A stretch of 64,000 bases of DNA from Elgaria multicarinata webbii (GCF_023053635.1 NC_086178.1:38796726-38860725); one strand, 5' to 3'. Counted from the stretch's first letter, positions 31,432 through 46,400 are shown. The notes: generated by a model not told the origin, from the letters alone. Program-made: numbers and translations.

Positions 31432-34400
31432 CTAAAAAAAAAAGAGGAAAAGTCTCACACAAAATAATTACAGCTTTATGCAAATCATACTACATCAACA
31501 CACTGAATTGAAATAACAATTGTTTGAGTTGATCCCAGCATGTCAAAAGTATTAATTCAGGGAACAAGAGGAATTTCATACTATAAATGTTTTCCCCTCA
31601 GCTATGCTTGGAAAAATACTCAGCCTGTGTTTGAGTCAGTTTCTCTAATTTGCTCTTTTTCTTTTTAAATGAAAGACTGTTATAACACATTGCCAGATAT
31701 AGGTGCATGAAACTGGGCTGACTACAGCAGACTTCCTATGGCAGCCCCTCCAGCCCCCTGAAAATGCTACAGCAGGTAAAAGACTTTGCTGAATGGGATG
31801 AGCTATGGTGCAGAGGGGAAGTCGCATACACATGACTTTGGATGAGCAGTGCTCAATTTCTTTTTACTGTGGGACTAATTGTCCATTAACACAGTCTTGG
31901 TAAACACACAGAACAAGAGCTAACAAAACACTGCAGCTGTTCCTTTAATGTAGGAAAATACACGGGGTGTGAAATGGCGCAGGGAATGAGAGCGTTTATT
32001 ATTGAGGGGGTGCAGCTATAACCCCTAAAGACATAAAAAGTCAAGATTAAAAAGTTTAAACAGCATGGTTCATAAATGGTCCTTCCATCTCTCATTAAAC
32101 AGTCTTATAAATTCAAGTCAGTATTGGAGTAACACGACACATTACTCTCTAAATCTGAAAGACTACTAAATCATCAGGCTTCACTTACCATAAAAGGATT
32201 ACTAGATACTCCAACAGCTGTAACTTGACCAAATGGGGTTACTACTGGTTTTGCCTGCCCAAATGCAGCAAAGCCTGCACCTATGTAATAAAGTATCATA
32301 AGTTAATTTTAGAGTGGTGATAAAGTATTGCAGTATGCATCTACTCTATCTCCTGCAATTAATCTCTTGATCATTGTGTCAATAATTTTTTGACCCCAAT
32401 GAAAACAATGGAATCAGATTCCAATACTGCTATAAATTATGTAACAAGTTTCAATTTGTTGACTTGCTTCCCCATTCTAGGTTTTCTTCAACAAAATCAT
32501 TTAAGTTAAAAACACAACTTGAAACGTTCTGAGCATAAGTAACCAGCCCAATGGTATCTTGTTCCCACTTTAACACTGGGGTCCTAGATATGTCTGAAAC
32601 ATAGAAATGCTAGTTAGGAAAGCCTAGGAAACATCAGTTTCTTACATTAACATAATTAAGTACACTTTTATAAACTTTACGATATAAAATTATACAGAAA
32701 TTTATTTATTTATTTATTTTAGTCAATCATCCAGTAATACAGTTGTCAGATCATTGTTAAAGATTCAGAGCACCATCCCAAAGAGATGCCCTGCATTTGC
32801 GAAGTAGCAACTTAGCTGGGATTACTAGGTTTTTCTAAGGTCAAACATAATTCATAACAACGGCCATTCCTGTGTTTAAGGATAGGGAATGTAAAAATAT
32901 AAAATATGCAATAGTCTGATCAGATGAACTTCCTCATCCTGCACAGCCCTATACCATCAGTTACATCCTGAGGCTACAATGTAACATTCAAGTGATCAGC
33001 TGATGAAAGTATGGCACAGACAGAACAGGCAAAAATATCTCAAGATAAACAGAAGAATTACTAAAATGTTCTTAAATTGCTCTTGTACTCCCAATCTGCT
33101 GAAATAAAATGTAACATGCAAACATTTACCATTAGGTTGCTGGGTGAAAGCAGCTTGAGGAAAGGCTGCCTGGCCTGGGAATGCAGGCTGTTGGAAGTTA
33201 CCACTAAAGCTAGTAGGAAGACTGTATGAGGCTGTTGTTCCAAATCCTGCAGGCATGCTCATGGATGCTGTGCCAAATGTTGCTGCTGGTAAGGAAAATG
33301 TAGCATTCAATTACTTTTGAATGGTGTTCGACTGTTACTATGAAGTCACGCTAAATAGCATGGCCACAGAATCCCTTATGAAGCAGCCAGTCACATGGCT
33401 AGCCTTAAAACCATTAAGCTTCTGGATTTTCTAGGAACATGGCCAAAGCTTGTTTGGTCTGCTCCCTTTGATCAACATAACATTTGCCAGTCATTCTTCC
33501 TAGATATTTCAAAATGTTTTTTTCTTGAAACAGAATATGGAGATATCATAGGCAACAGCTAACTATCAATGATTTTCAGTGGAAAGTAACGTAAGATAGA
33601 GGAAAAGCCCCTTAATTGAAAGAATGTCATGGATCCATTTAGCTCAGTATTTCCAGAAACAAGTGTGCAGAAAATGCAGTAATTGTTACTAACCACTCCA
33701 GGTGCAAGGCACCATTACATTCTGTCCAATACACAGCAGCAGCTAAGATCCAGGAGCTACTTTGTTAGGCTAATTGAATTTTGACTCTGACAACTGACCC
33801 ACCAACAGATTTTTAAGGAGGCCACTGTTGAAGAAAAACTGCTAAAGCGTCCTTTGTTTCATGTGACTAGTTCCATTCTTTCTTGCATCCTGGCTGGGTT
33901 GTGAAAGAAATATTGTTCAATGACAGCATTGTATGTGAAGCAGTCTATTAAACAATTTAATTTTTTCCATAATTTGACTAGGTATATTAAGCATCTCCTG
34001 ACTAGAATTTCTAGCAGATTGTTTTTACTGAACTAGCTATTATTATTTCTTTGTTTATAGAACTTGGGGCAGTAAAAACATAGGAAGCTGCCTTATACAG
34101 AGTCAGACTGCGGGTCCATCTAGGCAGTACTGCTGACATTGACTGGCAGCATCTCTCCAGGGTTACAGGCAGCATTCTTTTCCAGGCCTACCTGGAGATG
34201 CCAGGGATCAAACCTGGGACCTTCTGCATGCAAAGCAGGTGCTCTACCACTGAGCTACGGCCCCTCCCCTATGCCAATATCCAATGGTGTCTTTCTACAA
34301 ATTCAATTAGCGCTAGTGGAGCTCTGCTGAATCTTTCTATTGTGTAAGCAAGTTGCCTGTTGCACAAGTGGAACACACAACGGGTTGCACTAACAATGCA

Positions 34401-37400
34401 CAACTGCTTCCACAACCACTTTTATATAAATGTAATTTTAAATGAATTCCCCTCTTGTGCATAGGTCAGAACCTGGTTTCTGCTAGTACAACAATAGTGT
34501 GACATAATTGCATATTGTCACTTATCTCCATTTTTTTTTGTAGAGAACTGGCACAACTTTATTTCTATGTCACAATATCCATCAATCAATAGTTATGGCT
34601 AGCCAGGAAAGACGTGACGTAAGTGCTTATTAAAGTAATTGCAGAATAAAGAGGCACACATAAATATAAGACAAGATACAGATAGTGCACTAACAGAACT
34701 TACAGAAGCTACTATTAGCAGGGAGGATACGTAATAATGAAACTTGCTAAAACAGCAAATCCAAACACATTGTAACAATACACAATGGTTTGTCATTACT
34801 AGTTTCACTTGAACTATGAACACAAGCTTCAAAACTCACTCACTTTAAAGCATCTACTAGTGTGACCATGGAGGTAGCAGTTTTAGCTTACAATCCTAAG
34901 AACACTTACTTGACAACAAGTCCCAATGAAATTAATAGCATGTACTTTTGAATACAAGTGCTTAGGACTGAGGTGTCTTATGTTTATATAAAGTAATGTC
35001 AATATGTACTTGAAGTGAATCACCATCCATGCCCACTCCATTTCAAAATATGGAAGGAGGGTTGAAAAACTGTACATGCAGAAAAACCAGTAACCAGCAG
35101 TAAGCTTTCACAAGCAAATGAACAGTAAGCCACATGAAACCTATATAAAATGTGGCCACCTACCAAAGTGAGCCTGAGGAAATATATGAGAGTGCATTGC
35201 TCCTGAGAGGCCTTATGAGAAGTCACAAAGAGACAGTGTCAAATAATTTATAAACGACTTCTTGCTAAAATATTTTTGCATGGTAAAATAATCAGTATTT
35301 AAACACCTTTTTAAATGTTCAGAATACTTTATAGATAGGTTTCGAAGTTACTTTGTTAAACTGGTCAGAAACTGATATCTTTTAACCAAGTCAAGTTCAT
35401 TCCTTTAATATGGACACAACCTAAATGTTTTACTATGCATAAGGGTGAAAAAGCTTCAAGGTAAAAGAGATACTAATGTTATTAACATACCTTATATTTG
35501 TTAAAGGAAATTCAAATATTAAAGCGTTTTAAAAGTACAGTGTAAGTGTCTGAAACACAAATATATTATTGACTCGATTTACCCTTCAAAAATCAGGATG
35601 GGGAACATTTTTATTTGAACCTATGCATGTGTCCTTTTCTAATTGTTTGACCCACCTAGATAAATAAAACAGCCACAACAATATTAAGCATCTGATTTCA
35701 TAAGAGCAGGAGTATATCTAACATGTTAATTTACCTCAAATTTACAAATCTATAATTACAGAAGGTAAAAACATGAATTGTTAGCAAGCATAATTGCATG
35801 TTTTCTTTTTCTAACCTGGTGCTCCTCTGTTATTGGTTTGGAATGGGTTCGTTGAAGGTGCTACAGCAGCTACGGGGGCAGCCACAAATGGATTTGTGGA
35901 TGGTGTTGCTGAAAAATGAAGCATTGACATTATGAAACACTATACATCCCTCAAATTGTCCATCAAAAGAACACAGTATGACAATTCAGTCTAAGATGTA
36001 TTTCATCAATGAACCAGATAGATCACAGTATGACAACTCAGTCTGAGATATATTTCATCAATGAACCAGTTAAGGTTATCATATCTTGGCTTAGCACCCA
36101 CTGATAAATAATAAGTCAAGATATGAATCACCCTTTTGCCTGTGCAGGCAGTCTTTTCACACTTCCCTTTGTGTAAGCTGTGATTAAACCAAGAAGCCTT
36201 TGATTAATCATAGTTTACAATTTAACTCAAACTGGGAAACTATGGTTATCAGATCCAAAACAAGCCATGATACAAGCCAAATGCAAACCCCGGTTTAATA
36301 TCCTGGCTTGTTCTGAAACTGGTAAGCACAGTTTTCTGGTTCAGAAAACTCAGGCAACAACGGTTAACAGAAAACCTCCAGATTTTCTTGCACTAAGCTG
36401 AGATAGAATCATTCAAATGCTGCTGCAAAAATTGCCTTTGGGATAAATCCTAACTATGGATACAGGAAAAAACAGAATCTTGAAACAAAACTTAGAAAAA
36501 AGAATTAGTAATTTTATAGTACCTCCAAATTGAGCAGGTACACTTGATGACGCAGGCTGTGTCTGTGTATTAGCACCCACTGGTACTGTTCCAAAAGCAT
36601 TACTGAAAATAATTCACATTCATCAACATCAGAGCCAGTTACTTAACAATTAGACACCTACAGCTAATTATTGTATATGGAAACGTAGCTGTTTTATCAC
36701 ATTTTGTAGAAAACAATAGGTATAATAGTTGCAACCATTCTTAAAGAACAAGTCAAAAGCTAACCACATCCCCCAGTAGCCAACAGTATGCAAACCAATA
36801 AGACAAAAGAAACTTAGATAAGGTATCTAGCAGAAACCTGCACTTCCAGTTAGTAACAAGATTGTATTAACTTTCTTTTGACATGACCAATATCAAACTT
36901 TCCAAATCTTGTGCTATCAACAGGTTTAAGCCAGTTATGGAATTAATACCAATGTAAACACTCATACACAAATGACTTATCACTGAAGATAATGTAGGCA
37001 ATGAGAATGCTGAACCCCCCAACCCCCCATTGTCCAGTATATTTGTTTCAATCTAGTTGGTGGTATTAGTAGCAAGCTTTAAGCTTTAGTAAACCACTAC
37101 CTCCAGCCGTTCCATGCCTTAGCTCAGGGATGGGTAAACTCTGGCTCTCCAGAAGCTGTTGGGTTGCATCATCCCTGACTATTGGCCATGATGGCTAGGA
37201 CTGATGGGAGTTGGAGTCCAACTACATCTGGAGGGCCACAAGCTTACCTTCCCTGCTGTAACTGAACCTGCAGTTTTAAAATTATGGATTTTAGAAAAAA
37301 TTGCACTTCTTCAAAAGTGTACCATTTCATTTTTACTGTTTGTAAACTCAATTGGTTTACATTAACTTCTATCAAGAAAGAGTACCTGCTAACATTACTG

Positions 37401-40400
37401 GTGGAAGTATATGCATTACTAGAGGTTGCTGTGGAGCTGAACACACTGTCTAATTCTGCTAGAGCTGCATACTTGTCTGAAGATGCACTTGGCTGACTTG
37501 GGGCTGACACAGCAGGACCTGCTGGTGCTGTACTGGCAGCAAAGCCACTTCCTTGATCATTACCACCTACAAAAAAAGATACCAGATTAAAAATTCACAC
37601 AAGATTTCTTTAGAGCATAAATTAGCAATGGTGATATCTTTATTGGATAATCTACTGTTAGGGAATTAAAACCATGGTTCTCCCTGCCGCCTCCACACCC
37701 ACACCCCCAATTTCCATTTTATAATACACTCAAGGCCATACTCCCAATAAATGCAATTTTTGCCATTTTCTTCAGGGGAGAATGGAGGCTATTCTTCCAA
37801 CACTCTGTCAAACACAACCATTTATTCATCTCCTTTTCAGCTTGGATTCCAAACTCAACTGAGGTTTCTCGCTTCCCCCGCCTTAATGCCACAAAACTAT
37901 GGTAAAATCTTAATAAATAGACATCATAGACCTAGGCTGAACATTTACATGCAGTATAATCAGTTTAATGAAGACCCAGCCATAAATAGTAAGGCTTCCC
38001 TGTAGATGCTTGTTTTAACTACTACTCGTATGTAGCAGCTAACCAAGCAGACTAAACAGTACTGTCCACACCACTGACAGGTAAAAAACAAAACAACCCC
38101 CCCCCCCCAGACCTGTGGTAGGAACAAATGGTCTGAACCAAGTGAACAGCTGATGTGTAGGAATGGCTTTTCACATGGCATCAGCCATTTGAAGCAGCCC
38201 TCATGTGGTGAACCACCAAACATCGGGGCCTGCTCCTGCTGGACTCTTCCCCCCCCCCACAGGGCAAACTGCCATCTTGGCCCTGTGGGGAAGAAGAAGG
38301 ACCGAGGGGACAGGAGCAGGCAGAAGTAACATCGGGGCCTGCTCCTGCTGGACTCTTCCCCCCCCCCACAGGGCAAACTGCCATCTTGGCCCTGTGGGAA
38401 AGAAGAAGGACCGAGGGGACAGGAGCAGGCAGAAGTAACATCGGGGTCTGCTCCTGCTGGACTCTTTCCCCCCCCCACAGGGCAAACTGCCATCTTGGCC
38501 CTGTGGGGAAGAAGAAGGACCGAGGGGACAGGAGCAGGCAGAAGTAACATCGGGGCCTGCTCCTGCTGGACTCTTCCCCCCCCCCCCCCCCGCACAGGGC
38601 AAACTGCCATCTTGGCCCTGTGGGAAAGAAGAAGGACCGAGGGGACAGGAGCAGGCAGAAGTAACATCGGGGTCTGCTCCTGCTGGACTCTTTCCCCCCC
38701 CCCCCACAGGGCAAACTGCCATCTTGGCCCTGTGGGGAAGAAGAAGGACCGAGGGGACAGGAGCAGGCAGAAGTAACATCGGGGCCTGCTCCTGCTGGAC
38801 TCTCTCTCTCTTTCTCTCTCCTCCCTCCCTCCCTCCTTGATTCCTTTTCCTTGTGTGTCATGTCTTTATTAGATTGTAAGCCTGAGGGCAGGGACTGTCT
38901 TTTTTGCTAAGTGTAAGCCGCTCCGAGAGCCTTTTTTGGCTGAGGAGCGGGGTATAAGTATGATAAATAAATAAAATAATAAAAAAAAAATCTTGGGTTT
39001 ACAGAAAACGAAAGGAATAAGTCACTTGCACATTGGCAATAGATGGACTAAGATTTGGGGACATCAGAAAAAAGTACTTGATTTCCATTTGTATTATTCT
39101 TGAAGAAATACTTGATATTTTTTCAGTGTATGAGAAAGATACATTGCAAGTTTAATTCAAGGTGTAAAGATATGTGATTTTATCTGTACATTAAGTGCAT
39201 ATGCTTACCAAGATTTTAAAAAAAACAAATTAACCAATTAAATTGCTTCAACCCCGAACAGCTCAACGTAAGTATTACTTTATAGGGTTAAACATGTAAC
39301 AACATCAAAATCTTAAAGAGTGTAGTAATAGTGGCCAGGTTATTGTCCTATAAATGATAGTTAAATATTTCACTATCATGAGCCTTATGGTCCTTAAACT
39401 CAGGAGGGAGATTCCTGAATTTACTGTCTGAGCACCCAACAAAATCAGGATGAATGCTATAGGGCTTTCTCCCCATTTACTTCCAGACACTTTGCCTTTT
39501 TTGATGAGAAAGTTCTTTTTTAAAACTGACCAGAGCAAATTAGATTTTAGAAATCATTTGAAATTGGTTTGAACTTTTATCCATATATGCAATTTTGGTT
39601 TTTTAGTAAATTAATATTTATAATTCAATTGTTTAATACTGCTCACGTATTATAATTCCTATCCTCACTGAGCCATGAAGCTCACTGTGCATTCTTGGGC
39701 TCATGATTTATTTGCTTTTCTTAATATTTATATACCACCCCTCAACAAGCTCTCAGGGCAATTTAAAATTTTTAAATTGCAACAAACAGAATAACCTCCC
39801 AAACAAGACTATAATGGGAGGTAGATGGGGAGAAAAGAGCCATGTATGCTGCCCTTAGCGGAAGGTTGGGATATAAATGTAACAACGACTTCCAAGATAA
39901 TCAGAAGTTAGATTTAACTGTGACACTGTCCAACTCTGCATTGCAACCTGACACAGTCCCTACCACTCTGAGAATATTAATTATAGACAGTGATCCAGAA
40001 ACATAATCTATACCATTACCCTACCTAAAGCCAACTACTCATGCATTTCATAGAATCATAGAATAGCAGAGTTGGAAGGGGCCTACAAGGCCATCGAGTC
40101 CAACCCCCTGCTCAATGCAGGAATCCACCCTAAAGCATCCCTGACAGATGGTTGTCCAGCTGCCTCTTGAAGGCCTCTAGTGTGGGAGAGCCCACAACCT
40201 CCCTAGGTAACTGATTCCACCGTCGCACTGCTCTAACAGTCAGGAAGTTTTTCCTGATGTCCAGCTGGAATCTGGCTTCCTTTAACTTGAGCCCGTTATT
40301 TGAGCCCGTTATTCCGTGTCCTAAGTAGATATTACAGTCCTTTGTAGATATTACAGCTTTGAACCCTAGATCTATAGCTTTTGTGAATAGAGGTTTCTGC

Positions 40401-43400
40401 CCTCTTAACTATTAAGGAGACTAGGCTACGTGGCTCATTGTGAACTTTCAGACTCCTTTGAAACATGGCTGGCTGCATCAACTCCATGTCAATGTTAAGG
40501 GTTTCTTTTGTACATTTAGAAACAGATTAAAAATAGGCAGAACAGAGTAGAAAGGAAGTCTGAAGAATTACTCAGATGCAAAGATCACTCTTTGTAGCAT
40601 CACCATCATTACCGTCTGCTGAATTCCATGATGGTATTTGCTGTACTGAAAAAGAAAGGTTTCCTTCAAAGCTTCATCTTCACTCAGATGAGTCATTACC
40701 CTGCACCCCTGACACAGACACATACTGACATGACTTGATACAATAACTGATAGAATATTAATGGCACTCTGGATCCTGGGTATGAAGGAAAGAACTGAAC
40801 ACATCATGGACTAATACTTTTACTGTACTACCTTTCTTTTTACCAGATCCATTGTGCTTGCAGTGTATAAAATTTGAACGCAACATGCTACTGGTATTGG
40901 TAGTTCATAAAATGGCAAGCATGAAGAACTTCACTATCTACTAGAACATCACAGAACACCCTATTGCCATGACAAATAGTTTAAGAGAACAGGTCAAAGA
41001 ATAAGAATTAGTACCTTGCCCTGTGCTGAAGATATTATCTAAATTAGCAAGAGCTGCATATTTATCTGCTGACTGGAGATTCGATTTATTCACTGCAGCT
41101 TTACTGGCTGCAGTTGTGTTGCTCTGAGAAGCACTGAAGGCTCCAAAATCAGCACTGGAGGATTTGGGGAAGTTATCAAAGTGTGCAAAGTTAGCATTCA
41201 CTGATCCAGCGCTCCCACCTGTAACAAGATAAGTTAAACATGATAGATACTTCCAAGCTCAATGAATGTCTCTTTAAATGCTACTGGTGACCATGTATGT
41301 GGATATGTTTAAGTGTCACATATTTTAAGAAGCTTCCACTAAAGCCAAGTCTTGACTGGTTAAAATAGATGTTTGCATTTCCTAGCTTACCAACACCACA
41401 GCAGAGCACTGCAAGAGTAGGTACTGCAACAAAGCTAACCTCAATTATTCATATGAACAATGAAACTTCTATCTCCTACTGCATGGTTAATTAAATAGGA
41501 ATTCCTTTGATGGAAAAAAAATATTTGTCCATTACTGATAGCAGTGAAATGTTTTTAATCAAAAATATCCAGTAAGGAAAGTAAAGATGAAAGTTCCTGA
41601 GGATTAGCATGACTTTTTAACTTCATTATATCCACAGATTACTGCTATGTGGACCCCATGCCTTGAAGAACAGAGAGCAGAAGAGAACCATAAGACACCG
41701 CACCACACTTTTTAAGGGAACAAAATCCTTGTCAATGCCTGTGGCAGTCAAGTATTTAATGTTCTCAAATTTAAATGGAAAATGTTCCACACAATGACTG
41801 CCATCACATGGTCCTAAACACTAGCACAAGGATAGGCAACCTGGTGCCCTTCAGATGTTTTGAGCTACGCTGACCACTGGCCATGGTGGTTTGGATTTAT
41901 AGGAATTGCAATCCAAAACATCTGGAGATTACCAGGATACCTACTACTACATTAGAATGTGTAGTCTCCCTCCTTATAAATACTGACATGTATCTTGGGC
42001 AATTTGACTTGGGAGAACATGTGAAAGGCTGTTTGTGTGGGCTCTATGAAAGAGTATCAAAACACTTCCCCACCTATCACTGCAGAACCCCAATGATTCG
42101 AAGCTAGACAAGTTTTATATAAGTATCCTAAAATCATGAGAATGTCATGAATGCTGATACTTCAGTTACATCTTTAATTTATTTGCAGTAGAAAGACAAT
42201 AATTTTAACTTTGACTTCCACTCTCTATATATTGGGAGGACGCTTAATGCAACTATGCTAATAAACTAAAAGCTAGCACCTTTTAAAGCAAGGACTAATA
42301 TAAGAAAAACTGGACATGATAAAGGAAACAAAAAATGGCATTGTAAATTAAGTGAGCTGAATTTCCCACCATGGTGGAACTTACTGCGCACAGCCTGGAG
42401 AAGAAAAGCAGAAGTAGTAAATTCACCAAAACTGCAGCTAGATGAAAGCGTTCTGAACGCTGGACAGCCAGAAATTGTGAGGGGTTAAAGTTAACAAAAG
42501 GGAAAAACAAAATTGTAAAAGAAAGTCTTAAAGACAACACACTTAAAAAAAGAAAAGGAAAAAAGAAAATAAGTCAGCCATAGATCAAGACAAGTAGTGT
42601 GTCATTCCAAGCAAACAGTATTACAACATAACCAAATTAAATAGCAAGCAATAGCCCTTACACATGAGATTTATTTTTTTAAAAAAACTGAATACATTTT
42701 GCTGCATTACACAAGTTTCTTCTCTAATTGGAGTGCATTTATGGTTACTTTAGATATGATCCAATATTCGACAATGCCCACAAATGTGAGACAGATAATT
42801 TCATGTGTAGGGATAAGAAGCTACAGTGAAAAAACTTAGTGCGAGAAAACATCAAAACAACCCACACCAAATATGGCAAACAAAAGGAAGCATTCATTTC
42901 AGGTTTCCCCAGAGCTTCAGAGTGTGTGTTAAAGTAGGTGCAAGAAGAAGTTAAGAGATATTCTAAACTATGTGTCCAGATTAGTTTACATTAAGAAAGC
43001 TAACAACGTTAGAGCATTTCTACCTGTATTTTGGTGCTGAAAAGCAGACTGACTTGCTGTGGGGAAACCACCAAAATTACTCGAACCACTAGACTGTCCA
43101 AATGCATCAAAGTTTGCAAAACCTGCATTTGCAGAGTTCTGCGCTGTAAATTGCAAATGAACAAAACACGTTAATGGTATGAAAACAAAAATAGGTCATA
43201 AACTGAGTCAGATTACCCCAGGCTTTGAGGGCAGCTGTACCTCAAATATGCCACAGACATAAACGTCACTTATGAAATTATAGTGTATAGGACAAAAGTT
43301 CTCTTAAACATACCATCTGATCCTAACTGTTCTACATGGAAATACCAGTTATTTCTATGGTATGCGTGCAAAATATTTAGATCCAATGACTTTCTCCCTC

Positions 43401-46400
43401 ACGTGAAAGTGAAAAGATCACTTCTGCAATCACAATACCTCCAACACAGCTTTACGTTAGCCATGAAGTGAATAAATAAGGTGCACAGGTTTTTTTTCCT
43501 GTAAGTTAGCAGCCAAGAAACTAACATTATGAAAAACTCAATATGGCAAATTTCACCTCACACAATTTAGCTTAGAGCATCTTCTAGGATATTGCCGTCA
43601 ACATTTTGTGCTACTATACTGCTGGTCACTTTAGGGTATTGGGCCAGTTGTATCAATATTCTTTTCTACTATAGCATCAATTTAAGACAGCCTTAGATTC
43701 TTACTGAGAGGTTTAACTCATGTTGGCCAACATCCAAAGCAGCCTGCAAGTTCTGTACACCCTAGTGTTTGGGTGTGTTTCTCAAATAACAATTCTCAGT
43801 GCTGCATGGCAAGCAACTTTTGAAACTGAAGTTTCATAAGCATTGTGCAATATGTCTGGAAAAGTCAGTAACACTTTTAAACCTGGACTTTGAGAAGTCA
43901 CTGTGCCTTGAAAGCAGCAATGTAAATACAGCCAATATAAAATTTAAGAGAATAACCCAGAAGGAAGAACAAATTATTTAGTCAAATACTGGACCCAAAA
44001 CAAATTAGGATCTTTTATGACGGTTATTTATTTACAGGACTCAGAACATTCGGTATCTAACAAATTACACATAAGTATAGGGCTTGCCTATAAAAAAAAT
44101 CAATAAAATTACACAAAGCTCAGAGACATCTTCCTGAATATACTTTTAGAACCATTCCTTGAGATATGCAGACAAAGAGTTAACAAGTTAGTTCAAACCA
44201 ATGTGCAATTCACCTGTTACACTGCTGCATTGTGACTGCTAGATCACAATGATATAGTAAGCATGGTGGCCACAATTCAAAGCATCCCTACCCACCCTGA
44301 GTCTAGTCTCTTTGGCTCCAGCCCTCCAAACCTTCCTTGCCAACCCACTTCCTGTCAATCATGACAGCCACAGCACCACTTCTACCTTTGCTTCTCCTTT
44401 CTTCAATGGCAGAGCTACACTACCCATTACTTAATTTGATTCTTGTTTTTTAGGCCACTGCCTATTTTGTCCTCCTCCCTTTAGCCAGCCTGTCTCTTGA
44501 CAGCCCTTCACTGCACTCCCCTCTCCTTCTCAAGGATAGCATATTGCCTTCTCCGAATTTCTGAAGCTTCTTCAGAGTCTCCTCTCGCTTCAATTCTTTC
44601 CTCTACTTCAAGCATCATTCTCCACCTATCCTTCCTTTCCAGTTATTTTTTTCTTAGTCCATTGTTTACTGAGCTCCCTTCTTTCAACCTCCTTGCTTCT
44701 GGACTCATTGTCCCTTAGCTTCCCAACGCTTTCTTGCAGTACTCAGCCTGCCCTCACCTGAGGTTTTAATCAAATTGGCATATTTCCCTTATCTCAAAGA
44801 AGCTGGACTACAATTTGCTTTGCCCCCTAAGCAATTGGAATTCCATCCTCAGACAGCGTAAAACTAGAGATTCTACACAGGATCTTGTGAACACCACTGA
44901 CCACAGAATGGTACACCGATATCCTTACTTATAAAACAAAATGTTAGCATGAATAGACATAACTTAATAAACTGAGGGACAGTCTGGTATAGTGGTCAAC
45001 TATGTGAACTTAAGTCCCTGGTTTAAACCTTGTCTCAGCCATGGGCTTGCCCCAGGCAACTCAGTGAGCCATTATAGTTTTAGCCCTCCAACAGCAATAC
45101 GGTAAGGATACTGACATGCCTTACAGGACTGTAGTAAGGATGATTGAGATGATATATGCAAACTACTTTGAACAACTTAACACATGATATAACTAAGTAT
45201 TATAATAATCTCTAATTTGGAATTACACATACAGCACAATCTCCGTCCTAGTTCCAAATTTGAAATTTAAGATCTTATGATAACAGATCAAAAGGGTCAG
45301 ATGTTTAAAAAAATCAGTTAATAGGTGGTGTACAACACTGTTAATGAGCAAACTGCTCATACAGTTCAGTGAGAACCATCATCCCCCAACCCTGGAATGT
45401 CTCCAGAATGACTGTCATGATGAAACATCAGTCCAAGTAAGGTATTATGGGGGAAATATGGCAGGCTGCCAAGCGGAGAGCTACTGCTGCAGTAGCAGCT
45501 CCCAAACTATATTTAAAAAAGAAGGAAAATCTGCTATCGGCACTTTTCTCAGGAAGCCCCCACCCCTGAAGTCTAGAATTTCTTCTGCCCCCTGATGAAA
45601 TCACTGAATACAAAAGCACATTTTGCTGCCTGTGAATGGGGCCATGAAACTGGGACGGCATTTTTGTTGTAGCAGTGGTGAACTCGTGGGTTAATGAACA
45701 AAATAAGAATGTTGAAGTACTGACTACAAAGCATTCATTTCTCAAATGCATTAAGATCTGTGCTTATAGCCATCTAGCCTGATCCAACCACAACTATCTG
45801 GATTCTCTCATTGCTGTTTCTTGCCTTTGTTCCATCATATACTTGGTCAACTTTACTTATTTCCTCAATACTTTCTGTAAATTCCTGACTAGACTTCCTT
45901 TTGTTACCTCCCTCTCCCTCTAGCTCTGACAGAGTTTGACAGCTACTTCAGAATTAAGTCAGAATCTGGACAGTCTGTTTTTTTTACAGACCGAGTTTCC
46001 TGTTTCACGTGTACATAGCTTGACAAATTCAAATTGTCACTTGTCCTTTAATAACTAAGTGCAACCTGTTAATGGTATAATTTAATCGTTGTTATTGAAG
46101 CAAATTATTTAAAGCAATAGCGTGATTTTGTTTGCACCTCAAGGAGTTGGAATCCAGTGTTTATTATCAATACCAAATAGAAAATACGGTTACCTGTATG
46201 ACTGTTGAAATGTGCAAAATTAGCAAAATTTGCTGTAGCTGTAGACTGAGAAGTAGGAGCAGCAAATATGTCCGAACCAAGGTCACTGAGAAGATCAAAC
46301 TGTTTCTTTTCTTGTGACTGTCCTTGAGACCGAATTACAACAGGAGACTGTAAACAACAAGTTTAAGTTGGCTAAACAAACATGAGTAGAGGCCAATTCC

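Larger units (their letters stand above)
33286..35815 (-). other. AGFG1 intron 10
   Basis: Contains the tRNA-Ala-like SINE (34076-34268) and a short dispersed repeat (34880-34970). The remainder is AT-rich without recognisable features. Confidence 0.6.

Noticed and set aside
34139-34330. Possible tRNA-Ala gene
   Set aside because: The A and B boxes belong to a SINE: the tRNA-like part is followed by a non-tRNA body, and the acceptor stem is not preserved.
37960-38861. Three overlapping minus-strand frames of 192-235 codons and shorter plus-strand frames
   Set aside because: They come from a stop-free minisatellite unit whose length is not a multiple of three, so the same unit is read in every frame.
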